Source: Acinetobacter marinus (GTDB taxonomy: Bacteria > Pseudomonadota > Gammaproteobacteria > Pseudomonadales > Moraxellaceae). Taken from it: a DNA stretch of 64,000 bases. The stretch covers positions 35,526 to 99,525 of the forward strand of contig NZ_FMYK01000007.1 in NCBI RefSeq assembly GCF_900096915.1, given 5' to 3'. Positions 1 through 8,907 of the stretch are shown piece by piece. The notes beneath the pieces are model-generated. The model saw only the letters and a program-made list of their open reading frames with translations. It searched no databases and was not told where the DNA came from. The translations under genes and the position numbers were made by a program. Each line of letters starts with the position of its first letter. The first letter of the stretch is position 1.

Positions 1-1000
1 AGACTTCTTTACAGCCAGAATTATTATCAATCCATGTCACTTTATAGCCTGCTCGCTGTAGAATATCGAGTAAATTTTCCCGATGCCGTGCCAGTTTGGC
101 GTCATAGTCAGCTCTTTGCATGCCCGAGAACATGCATGGTACAGAAACAGCGGTGGATGTGCCACACGAGCTGACTTGGCTAAAATTGATGATGGGTAAT
201 TTGGACAGTTCAGGATTGGTATTTCGAGCATAACCATTTAAAGAAAAACTTTCTGCACGTGCAGTTTCACCTATCACTAACACCAACAGCTTAGGTGTAG
301 TTTGACTGGCAGTTTTGACTTGATGCGCATCTACACCATAAGCGACTAGGGGTAAGTTTTTCTTCGGCTGTAATTTTTTATAATATGACCATGAGGAAGC
401 CACGACGTTTTGCGGACTGATAAAACTTTTCAAATCTCGATGTTCTCGAAAAATGGCTGCTAAATCGGCATAGTACATAAAAGCACCTGAGGCAATCACC
501 GCAAAGCTCGCTACCACTATGATCAGTTTGCTTTTTATAGTATTTCCAAGACTATTTTTTTGAATTTTGATCGGTAGAAAAAACATCAGTGGCACAGCCA
601 AAAGCGCCACAACCCACAGTAGCACCTGTGAGGACATCAAGTCCATGGCTTCTCGTGGATCGGTTTCCACTAGATTTTGGATTTGATAGGCGTCGATGCC
701 TACACCAAGGCTATTGACGTAACTGGCTGCACCACCGATGAGGAGGAAAAAAATGGCAAAAAACTTTGCTGTCGGGCGCCACATCAATAGGTTGAAAATG
801 AGGTTGAAATAGGCGATCAGTACGATCACCATCACCACGATAAAACCCAAGGCAGGCAAGCCACCATAAGGTGTTAAAGTATATAGTTTTTGGAAAAAAA
901 TAAAATTTAAACTCAAGGTCAACCATATCGAAAACAGCAAAATAAACGTACTGAGTCGAATTGGTTTTTGCCATAAATGAAAAGTTTTTGAAGTAGACAC
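1..1000 (-). CDS. eptA: Lipid A phosphoethanolamine transferase (EptA/PmrC family), 3' end outside the window
   Basis: The visible 333 residues are the N-terminal part of an inner-membrane enzyme that moves phosphoethanolamine from phosphatidylethanolamine to lipid A on the periplasmic face. Several hydrophobic membrane segments fill roughly residues 15-190. The periplasmic sulfatase-fold domain then begins, with the motif GETARAESFSLNGY; its Thr (about residue 246) is the nucleophile in this family. The segment SSCGTSTAVSVPC follows, as expected. The reading frame opens with GTG at 1000, preceded by GAGG at good spacing; no in-frame ATG gives the full first membrane segment. Family members are about 550 residues, so about 40% is missing past the left edge. 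No pmrAB genes are visible on this side. In Acinetobacter, raised expression of pmrC/eptA enzymes is known to lower polymyxin susceptibility; nothing here shows its expression state. Confidence 0.9.
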   Translation of the reverse strand, partial: MSTSKTFHLWQKPIRLSTFILLFSIWLTLSLNFIFFQKLYTLTPYGGLPALGFIVVMVIVLIAYFNLIFNLLMWRPTAKFFAIFFLLIGGAASYVNSLGVGIDAYQIQNLVETDPREAMDLMSSQVLLWVVALLAVPLMFFLPIKIQKNSLGNTIKSKLIIVVASFAVIASGAFMYYADLAAIFREHRDLKSFISPQNVVASSWSYYKKLQPKKNLPLVAYGVDAHQVKTASQTTPKLLVLVIGETARAESFSLNGYARNTNPELSKLPIINFSQVSSCGTSTAVSVPCMFSGMQRADYDAKLARHRENLLDILQRAGYKVTWIDNNSGCKEV

Positions 1001-1076
1001 GACAGCCTCGTTACAACGGTATAGAGGCAATGTACGTTTTGAACCTTAAAAAACACTTAAGGCGAAGCAGTTTTGT

Positions 1077-1505
1077 TTAGTTGAGGTGTGATTTCAGCCA
1101 GTCTAACCAGCTGAATGTCTTATTTTGCTGATGAAGTTTTTCACTTTGCTCACGGTTCCAGTCGGCGCAAGGATCAGGAAAAAAACGATAAATATTGTAC
1201 ATTTCTTCTTGGCTGAGCAGTTTGTTGTGATCTTGATCGAGTTCGAGAAAAATTTTATTACGTGTCGGATCAAGGGGATTCAATGGCTCTTGCCATTGAT
1301 AAGATTGATTTTTAAGCTCTATTAATGAAACCCATTCCACAGTATCGAATTGCTGATCATGATTGCGATCATAGTCTTTGTACAATTGTTCCCATTGCAC
1401 CGATGCAGGGTCACATGCCCATGTGGCAAAGGTAGTGCCATAGAGCAGGGCAAGCATCAGCAGTTGCGCTGTGTGCTTTTTCATAGAGTCCATTTTTAGA
1501 ATCAT
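1077..1505 (-). CDS. Secreted EF-hand protein
   Basis: A 142-residue protein with a Sec signal peptide (hydrophobic TAQLLMLALLYGTTFATWA, cleavage probably before CDPAS) and two EF-hand loops. Loop 1 (DRNHDQQFDTVE) and loop 2 (DQDHNKLLSQEE) both place Asp/Asn/Ser at coordinating positions 1, 3, 5, 9 and Glu at 12, so calcium binding is plausible. Two cysteines, one after the signal peptide and one near residue 113, could form a periplasmic disulfide. The ATG at 1505 follows GGGAGAG with suitable spacing; internal Met codons at residues 5 and 8 are alternatives. It begins 10 bp after the stop of the TPR gene and lies upstream of the phosphoethanolamine transferase on the same strand, so the three may share a transcript. 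Function unknown. Confidence 0.75.
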   Translation of the reverse strand: MILKMDSMKKHTAQLLMLALLYGTTFATWACDPASVQWEQLYKDYDRNHDQQFDTVEWVSLIELKNQSYQWQEPLNPLDPTRNKIFLELDQDHNKLLSQEEMYNIYRFFPDPCADWNREQSEKLHQQNKTFSWLDWLKSHLN

Positions 1506-1515
1506 GTATCTCTCC

Positions 1516-3888
1516 CTACCAAAACCATGATTTCTTTGGGGGCTTTAATTTTGCCAATGCGGCTTTGGCTTTTTCATGATTTGGATCGAGTTTGAGCACG
1601 GTTTCAAAATCAGCGATGGCGAGTTGTGATTCACTGAGATTTTGATAACACAGACCTCGATTGTAATAGTTTTGCGCCATGTCTGGTTTCAGTTCAATGG
1701 CTTGGCTGTAGTATATTTTCGCCTGTTCATCATTTGCCAAGCGATAATAACTCGAGGCAATATGGGTAATCGCATGATAGTGGTTTGGCTCTAAGTTTAA
1801 CACCACCTGAAAGTGATCAATGGCTTGTTGCCACTGTTGCCGATCATAGTACAGATAAGCGACATTAAGGTGCGCCAATTTGTGCTGTGGATAATGGGTG
1901 ATCAGCGTTAAATAGGCAGCAATCGCTTCATCGACACGATTTAATTTCTGCAAGTAAATCGCATGGTTAAATAAAGCAGATTGGTAGTCAGGCTGAATGG
2001 CGAGTGCATCTTTGAGCTTTTGTATTGCCAAATCGTGCTGTCCCAAATCCCAGTAGCTAATCGCCATATTGGCATGTGCCATTGCATAGTCTGGCTCAAG
2101 CAGCACCGCCTGCTGATAGGCTTCCACAGCTTTTTCAGGTTGTTTCAGTGCATCATAAACATAGCCTAAGCTGGTATAGGTATTTGCGCTCTGATCGTGA
2201 TGGGCAATCGCTTGGAGAAAATCGGCTTCGGCGAGAGCGTATTGCTCAGCACGGCTGTATAACTTGCCACGTTTATAATAGGCAAAGCCATCCGACGGTT
2301 TCAACGTGAGATAATGATTGAATAATTCAAGGGCTTTTTGCGACTGCTTTTGCTGGTCATAAATGCTGGCAAGTTCAAAATAATTGGCGCCGTATTGTGG
2401 ATATTTCGCAATACCTTGCTGAAAATAATCGACTGCTTGCGCCGTTTCGCCTAACTTTACTGCACTACGACCCAGCACATCATAAAATACATCGTGACAC
2501 TGAACGATGTGATCGGTGGTCTGCGCCAAAGCCTGTGTCGCAATCCGTTGACTTTGCACATAGTTTTGCTGTGCATACAGTGCCCAAGCGAGATTTTTAT
2601 AGGCATCATAATAATGTGGCGACATCGCCAGCGCTCGCTGATAATGTGCGATTTCCTGATCTGCCAAGCCTAATTTGCCACAATACACGCCGAGATTATT
2701 AAAATATTCAGCTCGTCCAGCATTGCACTGTATCGCAGATTCATAAGCAGATTTGGCATTTTGCCAATCGTTCGCTTGTTCATAAATGTCGCCGATACGC
2801 ACATGGTTTAATTCAAAATAAGGGTAGAGCATCAGACTATGCTGATATGCGCTGATGGCTTCTGGATTTTTGCCAAGTGCTTGATGCGCCGTACCGATCA
2901 GATGATCTAAGTAAAAATGCCGATAGCCTTGATCAATGGCTTGCTGAAAATAATCCAGACTCTTCTGATACGACTGTGCTGTATCGTATAAAGTATTTAA
3001 CCAACCTAAAGCAAAATAGATTTTGCCTTGATTTGGATATTCCGCAAGCAGTGTCTTAAGCTGGGGCTCAATCTCTGGAAGTTGTTCGCTATCAGCGTCT
3101 AGTATCTGTGTAACATAGTGCTGATACTGTTGCTCTAAAGCGTTTGCCTGTGTGGGACTTGTTTCTTGCGCACTCTCCTGTACTTGTGCAAGCTGATCAT
3201 GTGCAGCCTGCGCATAGAGGGCGAGTCCGCTAGGATCGACATGACTGAGGTCGGAGTAGCATTGGCTTTGATCAAGCTGAAACGGATTTGGTTCGATCAC
3301 TTCTGTGGCTTCAAGTAGCCCTTTTTGCGCAGTTTTGGCTGCCTGTAATGCCTTTAAAAATACCGCAATTCGACCATGTGAAAAATAAGTCTCTAGCTCT
3401 GAGCGAATCATGTTGTCATTTTCATAATCCGCCAAGAGCTGCACCACAGCGTCAGGGCTGAGATAAACACCTGAACTGTAATTTTGACTGATTCGATTTT
3501 CAATACGTTGCTTTGGGATATGCTGATGCGTTATGAGTTCTGGACGATTGATAGTTTGTTCTAAAAGGACTGACCACGGCTGGGTATACTGCTGATAATG
3601 TGGATAAATTTCCATTAAAAATGTAAACGCACCACCACGCACATAGTTATACGGCGCAAATAGCCCCTGAATATTGGCAATATAATAGCCGTGCGTATTG
3701 TCAAAGAATTGCTCAGAGCTTGCCTGCTTCGCAATGTCGATGATCTGTTGATATTTGTCCTGATAAAAGGCATCAATCTGCGCATCTTGGCATAGTGTGC
3801 CCAAGCGTTCTGGCTGTGAGAGTACCTCGAAATAGCGAGTCTGTATATCTTGTGCATCGATTGGATGGTAGCTGATGTCGTATCCCAT
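1516..3888 (-). CDS. Large tetratricopeptide-repeat protein
   Basis: A 790-residue protein with no signal peptide. Residues 1 to about 250 match nothing I recognise. From about residue 280 to the C-terminus it is a near-continuous run of more than a dozen 34-residue TPR units, visible as repeated Y/A-x3-G-x2-Y/L-x8-A-x3-Y-x2-A-L patterns such as YYKRGKLYSRAEQYALAEADF and AHANMAISYWDLGQHDLAIQKL. TPR solenoids are protein-binding scaffolds. It is the first gene of the minus-strand group that continues into the EF-hand gene 10 bp downstream. The Shine-Dalgarno sequence is weak (AAGG about 12 bases from the ATG). The specific partner is unknown. Confidence 0.8.
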   Translation of the reverse strand: MGYDISYHPIDAQDIQTRYFEVLSQPERLGTLCQDAQIDAFYQDKYQQIIDIAKQASSEQFFDNTHGYYIANIQGLFAPYNYVRGGAFTFLMEIYPHYQQYTQPWSVLLEQTINRPELITHQHIPKQRIENRISQNYSSGVYLSPDAVVQLLADYENDNMIRSELETYFSHGRIAVFLKALQAAKTAQKGLLEATEVIEPNPFQLDQSQCYSDLSHVDPSGLALYAQAAHDQLAQVQESAQETSPTQANALEQQYQHYVTQILDADSEQLPEIEPQLKTLLAEYPNQGKIYFALGWLNTLYDTAQSYQKSLDYFQQAIDQGYRHFYLDHLIGTAHQALGKNPEAISAYQHSLMLYPYFELNHVRIGDIYEQANDWQNAKSAYESAIQCNAGRAEYFNNLGVYCGKLGLADQEIAHYQRALAMSPHYYDAYKNLAWALYAQQNYVQSQRIATQALAQTTDHIVQCHDVFYDVLGRSAVKLGETAQAVDYFQQGIAKYPQYGANYFELASIYDQQKQSQKALELFNHYLTLKPSDGFAYYKRGKLYSRAEQYALAEADFLQAIAHHDQSANTYTSLGYVYDALKQPEKAVEAYQQAVLLEPDYAMAHANMAISYWDLGQHDLAIQKLKDALAIQPDYQSALFNHAIYLQKLNRVDEAIAAYLTLITHYPQHKLAHLNVAYLYYDRQQWQQAIDHFQVVLNLEPNHYHAITHIASSYYRLANDEQAKIYYSQAIELKPDMAQNYYNRGLCYQNLSESQLAIADFETVLKLDPNHEKAKAALAKLKPPKKSWFW

Positions 3889-4386
3889 TTTTATTTTTGC
3901 CTTATTCTGTGAGTGTTCAGTATTTTTGATCTTCCATGTAATCCATCATAGTCTGCACAGATACAGAGGACAAAGGTGTAAATGTAACGGTTTGAATGCT
4001 CAAATTATGTGTTACTGATTTCTATATGCATCTACTATCTGATTAAAAAATACGATCCAAATATTGAGTCGATCTGTTTGATTACATCGAGTTATTTTAC
4101 AATCGAATTAGGCACCATTCGCATCTTAATGGAATGAGTCTAGAAGCCTTTGAGGTAGCTTCAAAGTGAAGCTGTCTTATGTCTAAGATACTGGGATCAG
4201 TCCAGTCGTACTAGTGCAGAAGTGCCAAAATTTGTACTTAAGCAAGCGATTAAAATATAAAATAGTATATCTCTTTGTTTTTTGTGCGGTATATGGCTTT
4301 TCTCTCGCCTTAGATGTGCTAACGTAATAAACTATTGAACATTAAGTATAAAACCACAGCGGTTGACCATTGATCGAGGATAAAGA
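3889..4386. other. Intergenic stretch between the TPR gene and hsdM
   Basis: About 500 bp lie between the divergent TPR and hsdM genes. I see no ORF with coding character and no RNA gene. A small hairpin, AGCTTC-N5-GAAGCT, sits at 4157-4173. The promoters of both genes must be here, but no pair of -35/-10 boxes stands out. The segment is AT-rich and marks the left edge of the restriction-modification locus. Confidence 0.6.
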
Positions 4387-6117
4387 ATGAACTCATTGGA
4401 ACAAAAGTTTCTAAATGACTTAGATGATAAGCTTTGGAAAGCCGCTGATAAATTACGTAGTAGCTTAGATGCTGCCAACTACAAGCATATTGTGCTTGGA
4501 TTAATTTTCCTAAAATATGTATCAGATGCTTTTGATGAACGTCAGTCTGAACTTAAAGATTTATTTGCTCAAGCGGATGATCACAACATCTATTACATGC
4601 CTCGTGATCAATACGACACAGAAGAAGAATATCAACAAGCAATCGCTGATGAATTAGAAATTATTGATTATTATCAAGAAAAAAATGTGTTTTGGGTGCC
4701 AAAAGCAGCACGTTGGACAACATTACAAAATACAGCAGCTTTAGCAATTGGTTCGATTATTTGGCAAGATGAACATGGACAAGATGTCAAACTACGTTCT
4801 ATCTCTTGGTTAGTTGATAATGCTTTTGATGAAATTGAGAAAGCCAACCCTAAATTAAAAGGTATTCTGAATCGAATCGGGCAGTATCAGCTAGATAACG
4901 ACAAGCTGTTGGATTTGATCAATACATTTTCAGATACAAGTTTTACCAAGCCTGAATACAATGGTGAAAAACTCAGTCTGCACAGTAAGGATATTCTCGG
5001 GCATGTCTACGAATACTTTTTAGGGCAGTTTGCGTTAGCTGAGGGAAAACAAGGTGGGCAATATTACACACCTAAAAGTATCGTGACCTTGATTGTAGAA
5101 ATGCTGCAACCTTATAAAGGTCGAGTCTATGACCCTGCAATGGGTTCAGGTGGTTTCTTTGTGTCGAGTGAAAAGTTCATTGAACAACACGCACAGGAAA
5201 AGCATTACAAAGCATCTGAACAGAAAAAGCATATTTCGATTTACGGACAAGAAAGCAATCCAACTACTTGGAAACTTGCTGCCATGAATATGGCAATTCG
5301 TGGCATTGATTTTAACTTTGGTAAAAAGAATGCCGATACATTTTTAGATGATCAGCATCCAGACTTGCGTGCTGATTTCGTCATGGCAAATCCACCGTTT
5401 AATATCAAAGATTGGTGGCATGCTTCACTGGAAAGCGATGTACGTTGGAAATACGGCACACCTCCTCAAGGCAATGCCAACTTTGCTTGGATGCAGCACA
5501 TGCTGCACCATCTATCACCAACGGGCAGTATGGCACTTTTGCTTGCCAATGGTTCGATGAGTTCCAATACCAACAATGAGGGTGAAATCCGTAAAAACCT
5601 GATTGAAGCAGATTTGGTCGAATGTATCGTGGCATTGCCAGGGCAACTGTTTACCAATACGCAAATCCCTGCCTGTATTTGGTTTCTGACCAAAGATAAA
5701 AAGAATGGTTTATCCCTAGATAAAAAGAAAGCCAATCGTGAGGGCAAGACTTTATTTATTGACGCTCGTAACTTGGGCTATATGAAAGATCGTGTACTGC
5801 GTGACTTTACTGATGCAGATATTGCCAAAATTACCAATGCCTTACACGCTTGGCAACAAGGTGAAAATTTTGAAGGTGAAGCTTATCAGGATGAAAAAGG
5901 CTTTTGTTTCTCGGCTGAGTTAAAAGACATTCAGAAGCATGATTATGTACTGACCCCAGGACGTTATGTGGGCGCAGTCGAGCAGGAAGATGATGGAGAA
6001 CCTTTTGCCGAGAAGATGGCACGCTTAACAGGGCAACTGAAACAGCAATTTGCTGAAAGTGCTGTACTGGAAAGTGAAATCAAAAAGAACTTAAAAGGCT
6101 TAGGTTATGAGTTCTGA
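4387..6117 (+). CDS. hsdM: Type I restriction-modification methyltransferase subunit HsdM
   Basis: A 576-residue N6-adenine methyltransferase, the modification subunit of a type I R-M complex (M2S as methylase, R2M2S as nuclease). The N-terminal helical HsdM domain is at about residues 5-150. The SAM-binding motif I reads DPAMGSGGFF at about 249-258 and the catalytic NPPF motif is at 335-338. Motif QGGQYYTPKSIV precedes the catalytic domain, as usual in this family. The ATG at 4387 is preceded by GAGGA with 6-7 bases of spacing. Its last codons overlap the next gene by 11 bp, and the order hsdM, AlbA-like, hsdS, DUF3644, hsdR points to one transcript. All key residues are intact, so the gene looks functional. 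Confidence 0.95.
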   Translation: MNSLEQKFLNDLDDKLWKAADKLRSSLDAANYKHIVLGLIFLKYVSDAFDERQSELKDLFAQADDHNIYYMPRDQYDTEEEYQQAIADELEIIDYYQEKNVFWVPKAARWTTLQNTAALAIGSIIWQDEHGQDVKLRSISWLVDNAFDEIEKANPKLKGILNRIGQYQLDNDKLLDLINTFSDTSFTKPEYNGEKLSLHSKDILGHVYEYFLGQFALAEGKQGGQYYTPKSIVTLIVEMLQPYKGRVYDPAMGSGGFFVSSEKFIEQHAQEKHYKASEQKKHISIYGQESNPTTWKLAAMNMAIRGIDFNFGKKNADTFLDDQHPDLRADFVMANPPFNIKDWWHASLESDVRWKYGTPPQGNANFAWMQHMLHHLSPTGSMALLLANGSMSSNTNNEGEIRKNLIEADLVECIVALPGQLFTNTQIPACIWFLTKDKKNGLSLDKKKANREGKTLFIDARNLGYMKDRVLRDFTDADIAKITNALHAWQQGENFEGEAYQDEKGFCFSAELKDIQKHDYVLTPGRYVGAVEQEDDGEPFAEKMARLTGQLKQQFAESAVLESEIKKNLKGLGYEF

Positions 6118-7540
6118 TCAACCGTTGCTACTTGAGATTCAAAAAGGCGAAAGCAAAACGCTAGAGTTTAAACAGCAGTTACCGAAAGGACAGCAGATCG
6201 CCAAGACATTAATTGCCTTTGCCAATAGTAGTGGCGGTAAGTTGATTGTTGGAGTCACTGATGATCGGCAGTTGGTTGGGATTCAAGATGATATTTTTGA
6301 GTTGCAAGATAAAATCACGTCCATGATTTATGAGTTGTGTGCCCCACAACTTGCAGCACAAATCTATATTGAGAATATAGATGGTGTTGAACTATTGGTT
6401 GTGGAAGTCGCACGAGGTAGTTTATTTCCGTATTACCTTAAATCTGTAGGACGTGAGCAAGGCACATATATCCGCCTAGGTGCGAGTAACCGTGTAGCAT
6501 CGCCTGAGCATATTCAACAACTGGAATTGCAAAGGTTGAATATCAGTTTTGATGCCTTAGCCAATTATCAATATCCTTTAGAAAAGCTCGATTTAACGGT
6601 CTTGGAAGGAGCGTTCAAAGCTGCTGATAAAACACTGACTTTAGAAAAGATGTTGAATCTGAAACTGGTGATTGAAGAGCAAGGACAGCGTTATGCCAGT
6701 CATGGTTTATTGATCTTGCTCGGTCAATATGAGCATGTGATGACCCAATGCGCCCGATTTAAAGGCACCAATATGAGCGTGTTTTTAGACCGTAAAGAAT
6801 ATACAGGTGACTTGTTTTCACAAATTGAGCAAGCCGAAATTTTTATTAAAAACCATTTGTCACTACGTGCCGAAATTCGTGGCTTAAAGCGTTATGACTT
6901 TTTGGAAATTCCAGAAAATGCCATCCGTGAAGCCTTAGTCAATGCTTATGTGCATCGAGATTACAGCAACTTTGGACGCAATATTAAAGTGGCTGTGTAT
7001 GATGATTTGGTCAATATCGTTTCCCCAGGTGGATTACCCAATGGTTTAACTGAAGCGGACTTGTTACAGGGACGTTCGGAAATTCGTAATCGGGTATTGG
7101 CTCGTGTATTCCGAGAGCTAGGTTATATTGAGCATTGGGGTAGTGGTCTGCAACGGATCAGGCAGATGTGTGAAGCTGAAAAACTGGCAACACCTGAATT
7201 TTTAGAAACCAATGATTTTTTTGATGTGAAGCTATACCGTCCTGTGATTGATTTGGAAAGTGGTGCAATAGGTGGTGCAATTGATCATTCAAGTGGTGTA
7301 ATAGAGGGTTTAGGTGGTGCAATCGAAGCAAATCAACTCACCGAACGCCAACAAGAAATTTTAGTTTTAATTCAGCGTAATCCGAAAGTTTCTTATCGCT
7401 CTTTGGCAGAGCAACTTGGCATTAATCAGTCTGCCTTACAAAAGCATCTGAATCATTTAAAAGATGCGGATTGGCTTGAGCGTGTGGGTGGAACTCGTGG
7501 CTATTGGGCGATTAAGAAAGAATTTGGGGGTGAAGCGTGA
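6107..7540 (+). CDS. AlbA_2 (Schlafen-type)/HATPase-like putative DNA-binding regulator in the hsd operon
   Basis: A 477-residue protein of the family often labelled 'putative DNA-binding domain' or RecG-related transcriptional regulator. The N-terminal AlbA_2 domain (about residues 5-125) shows GESKTLEFKQQ and NSSGGKLIVGVTDD. A HATPase_c_4-like region (about 265-370) shows ENAIREALVNAYVHRDY, SPGGLPNG and WGSGLQRI. The C-terminus (about 410-475) carries a winged helix (YRSLAEQLGINQSALQKHLNHL). Between them is a Gly/Ile-rich linker with the short repeat GGAI. The gene overlaps hsdM by 11 bp and hsdS by 4 bp, so it is translationally coupled to the restriction system. A role in expression control or as an accessory defence factor is inference from position. 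Confidence 0.8.
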   Translation: MSSDQPLLLEIQKGESKTLEFKQQLPKGQQIAKTLIAFANSSGGKLIVGVTDDRQLVGIQDDIFELQDKITSMIYELCAPQLAAQIYIENIDGVELLVVEVARGSLFPYYLKSVGREQGTYIRLGASNRVASPEHIQQLELQRLNISFDALANYQYPLEKLDLTVLEGAFKAADKTLTLEKMLNLKLVIEEQGQRYASHGLLILLGQYEHVMTQCARFKGTNMSVFLDRKEYTGDLFSQIEQAEIFIKNHLSLRAEIRGLKRYDFLEIPENAIREALVNAYVHRDYSNFGRNIKVAVYDDLVNIVSPGGLPNGLTEADLLQGRSEIRNRVLARVFRELGYIEHWGSGLQRIRQMCEAEKLATPEFLETNDFFDVKLYRPVIDLESGAIGGAIDHSSGVIEGLGGAIEANQLTERQQEILVLIQRNPKVSYRSLAEQLGINQSALQKHLNHLKDADWLERVGGTRGYWAIKKEFGGEA

Positions 7541-8907
7541 ATGATTTTGCTACTTATCAATTAAACGAAATTATAGAAATTATTGGTGGAGGTACACCAA
7601 AACGAGATAATCCTAGTTTTTGGGGAGGGGATATTCCATGGTTGTCAGTTGTAGATTTTAATAATGATAAGAGATACGTTGCATCGACTGTAGAAAGAAT
7701 TACTCAACAAGGCTTAGTTGGTAGTAGTACTAAATTATTAAATACTGGAGATATAATTATATCTGCAAGAGGCACTGTCGGTTGTCTTGCTCAATTATCA
7801 ATGCCAATGGCATTTAATCAATCTTGTTATGGTTTAAGAGGAAAAAATAATGTAATTATTAATGATTATTTATACTATTTATTAAAGATAAAGGTTAGAG
7901 AGTTAAAACAGAAAACACATGGAGCTGTATTTGATACTATTACTAAAGAAACTTTTTTACATATCAATGTCAATATACCTATATCTATAAATGTACAGAA
8001 AAAGATAGCTAAAGTTCTTTCCACTTTAGATGACAAAATTCATCTCAATGATCAACTCAACCAAACCTTAGAATCTATCGCCCAAGCTATCTTTAAAAGC
8101 TGGTTTATCGACTTTGACCCTGTCCGTGCCAAAATTACTGCAAAACAAACAGGGCAAGACCCTGAATTTGCCGCTATGTGTGCGATTAGTGGTAAAAGTG
8201 AAGCTGAGCTTGAGCAAATGGCAAAGGAAGATTTTGCTGAGTTACAAGCCACTGCCGCATTATTTCCAGATGAGTTGATAGAGAGTGAGTTGGGGGAAGT
8301 GCCGAAGGGGTGGGGACTACAATCACTTTATGATACAGCAGAGTTTGTAAATGGAGCTGCATTTAAAGCGAAAGATTTTTCTTCAAATACTAAAGGATTA
8401 CCAATTATAAAAATTGCTGAGTTGAAGCAAGGATTATCTGCTCAAACAAAATATACGAATTCAACTTTTGATAAGAAATATAAAGTTAGCTCTGGGGACA
8501 TTTTTTACTCGTGGTCTGGTAGCCCAGAGACTTCTTTAGACGTCTTTAAGTGGTTTGGTGGAGATGGTTGGTTAAATCAGCATATTTTTAAAATCAACAC
8601 TAAAAATAAAGGACAAACTTATTTTGTTTATTATTTATTGAAATATCTAAAACCTACATTAATTCGTCTGGCTACAAATAAGCAAACTACAGGATTGGGT
8701 CATATTACTGTAGCAGATATGAAAAGCTTACAGGTGATTAAACCAGAAGAGCATCTTTTTTTGAGATATGCAAAAATAGTAGCTCCCTTCTATGAAAAAG
8801 AATCATTGTTGAAACAAGAAATTATAAATCTGGCAATGTTAAGAGATACTCTATTACCAAAATTATTGTCGGGTGAGGTAGCTCTAGGGGATGTAATTGA
8901 TGGCTAG
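7537..8907 (+). CDS. hsdS: Type I restriction-modification specificity subunit HsdS
   Basis: A 456-residue DNA-recognition subunit. Two target-recognition domains (about residues 1-160 and 260-420) alternate with conserved helical spacers. The central spacer carries KIAKVLSTLDDKIHLNDQ and SWFIDFDPVRAK; the C-terminal spacer carries RDTLLPKLLSGEV. Each recognition domain reads one half of a bipartite target and so sets the sequence specificity of HsdM and HsdR. The start is GTG at 7537, overlapping the previous stop as GTGA and preceded by a G-rich Shine-Dalgarno stretch. The two recognition domains are visibly more AT-rich than the central spacer (about 8040-8310), as expected if they have been exchanged by recombination. 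The target sequence cannot be read from the protein. Confidence 0.93.
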   Translation: MNDFATYQLNEIIEIIGGGTPKRDNPSFWGGDIPWLSVVDFNNDKRYVASTVERITQQGLVGSSTKLLNTGDIIISARGTVGCLAQLSMPMAFNQSCYGLRGKNNVIINDYLYYLLKIKVRELKQKTHGAVFDTITKETFLHINVNIPISINVQKKIAKVLSTLDDKIHLNDQLNQTLESIAQAIFKSWFIDFDPVRAKITAKQTGQDPEFAAMCAISGKSEAELEQMAKEDFAELQATAALFPDELIESELGEVPKGWGLQSLYDTAEFVNGAAFKAKDFSSNTKGLPIIKIAELKQGLSAQTKYTNSTFDKKYKVSSGDIFYSWSGSPETSLDVFKWFGGDGWLNQHIFKINTKNKGQTYFVYYLLKYLKPTLIRLATNKQTTGLGHITVADMKSLQVIKPEEHLFLRYAKIVAPFYEKESLLKQEIINLAMLRDTLLPKLLSGEVALGDVIDG

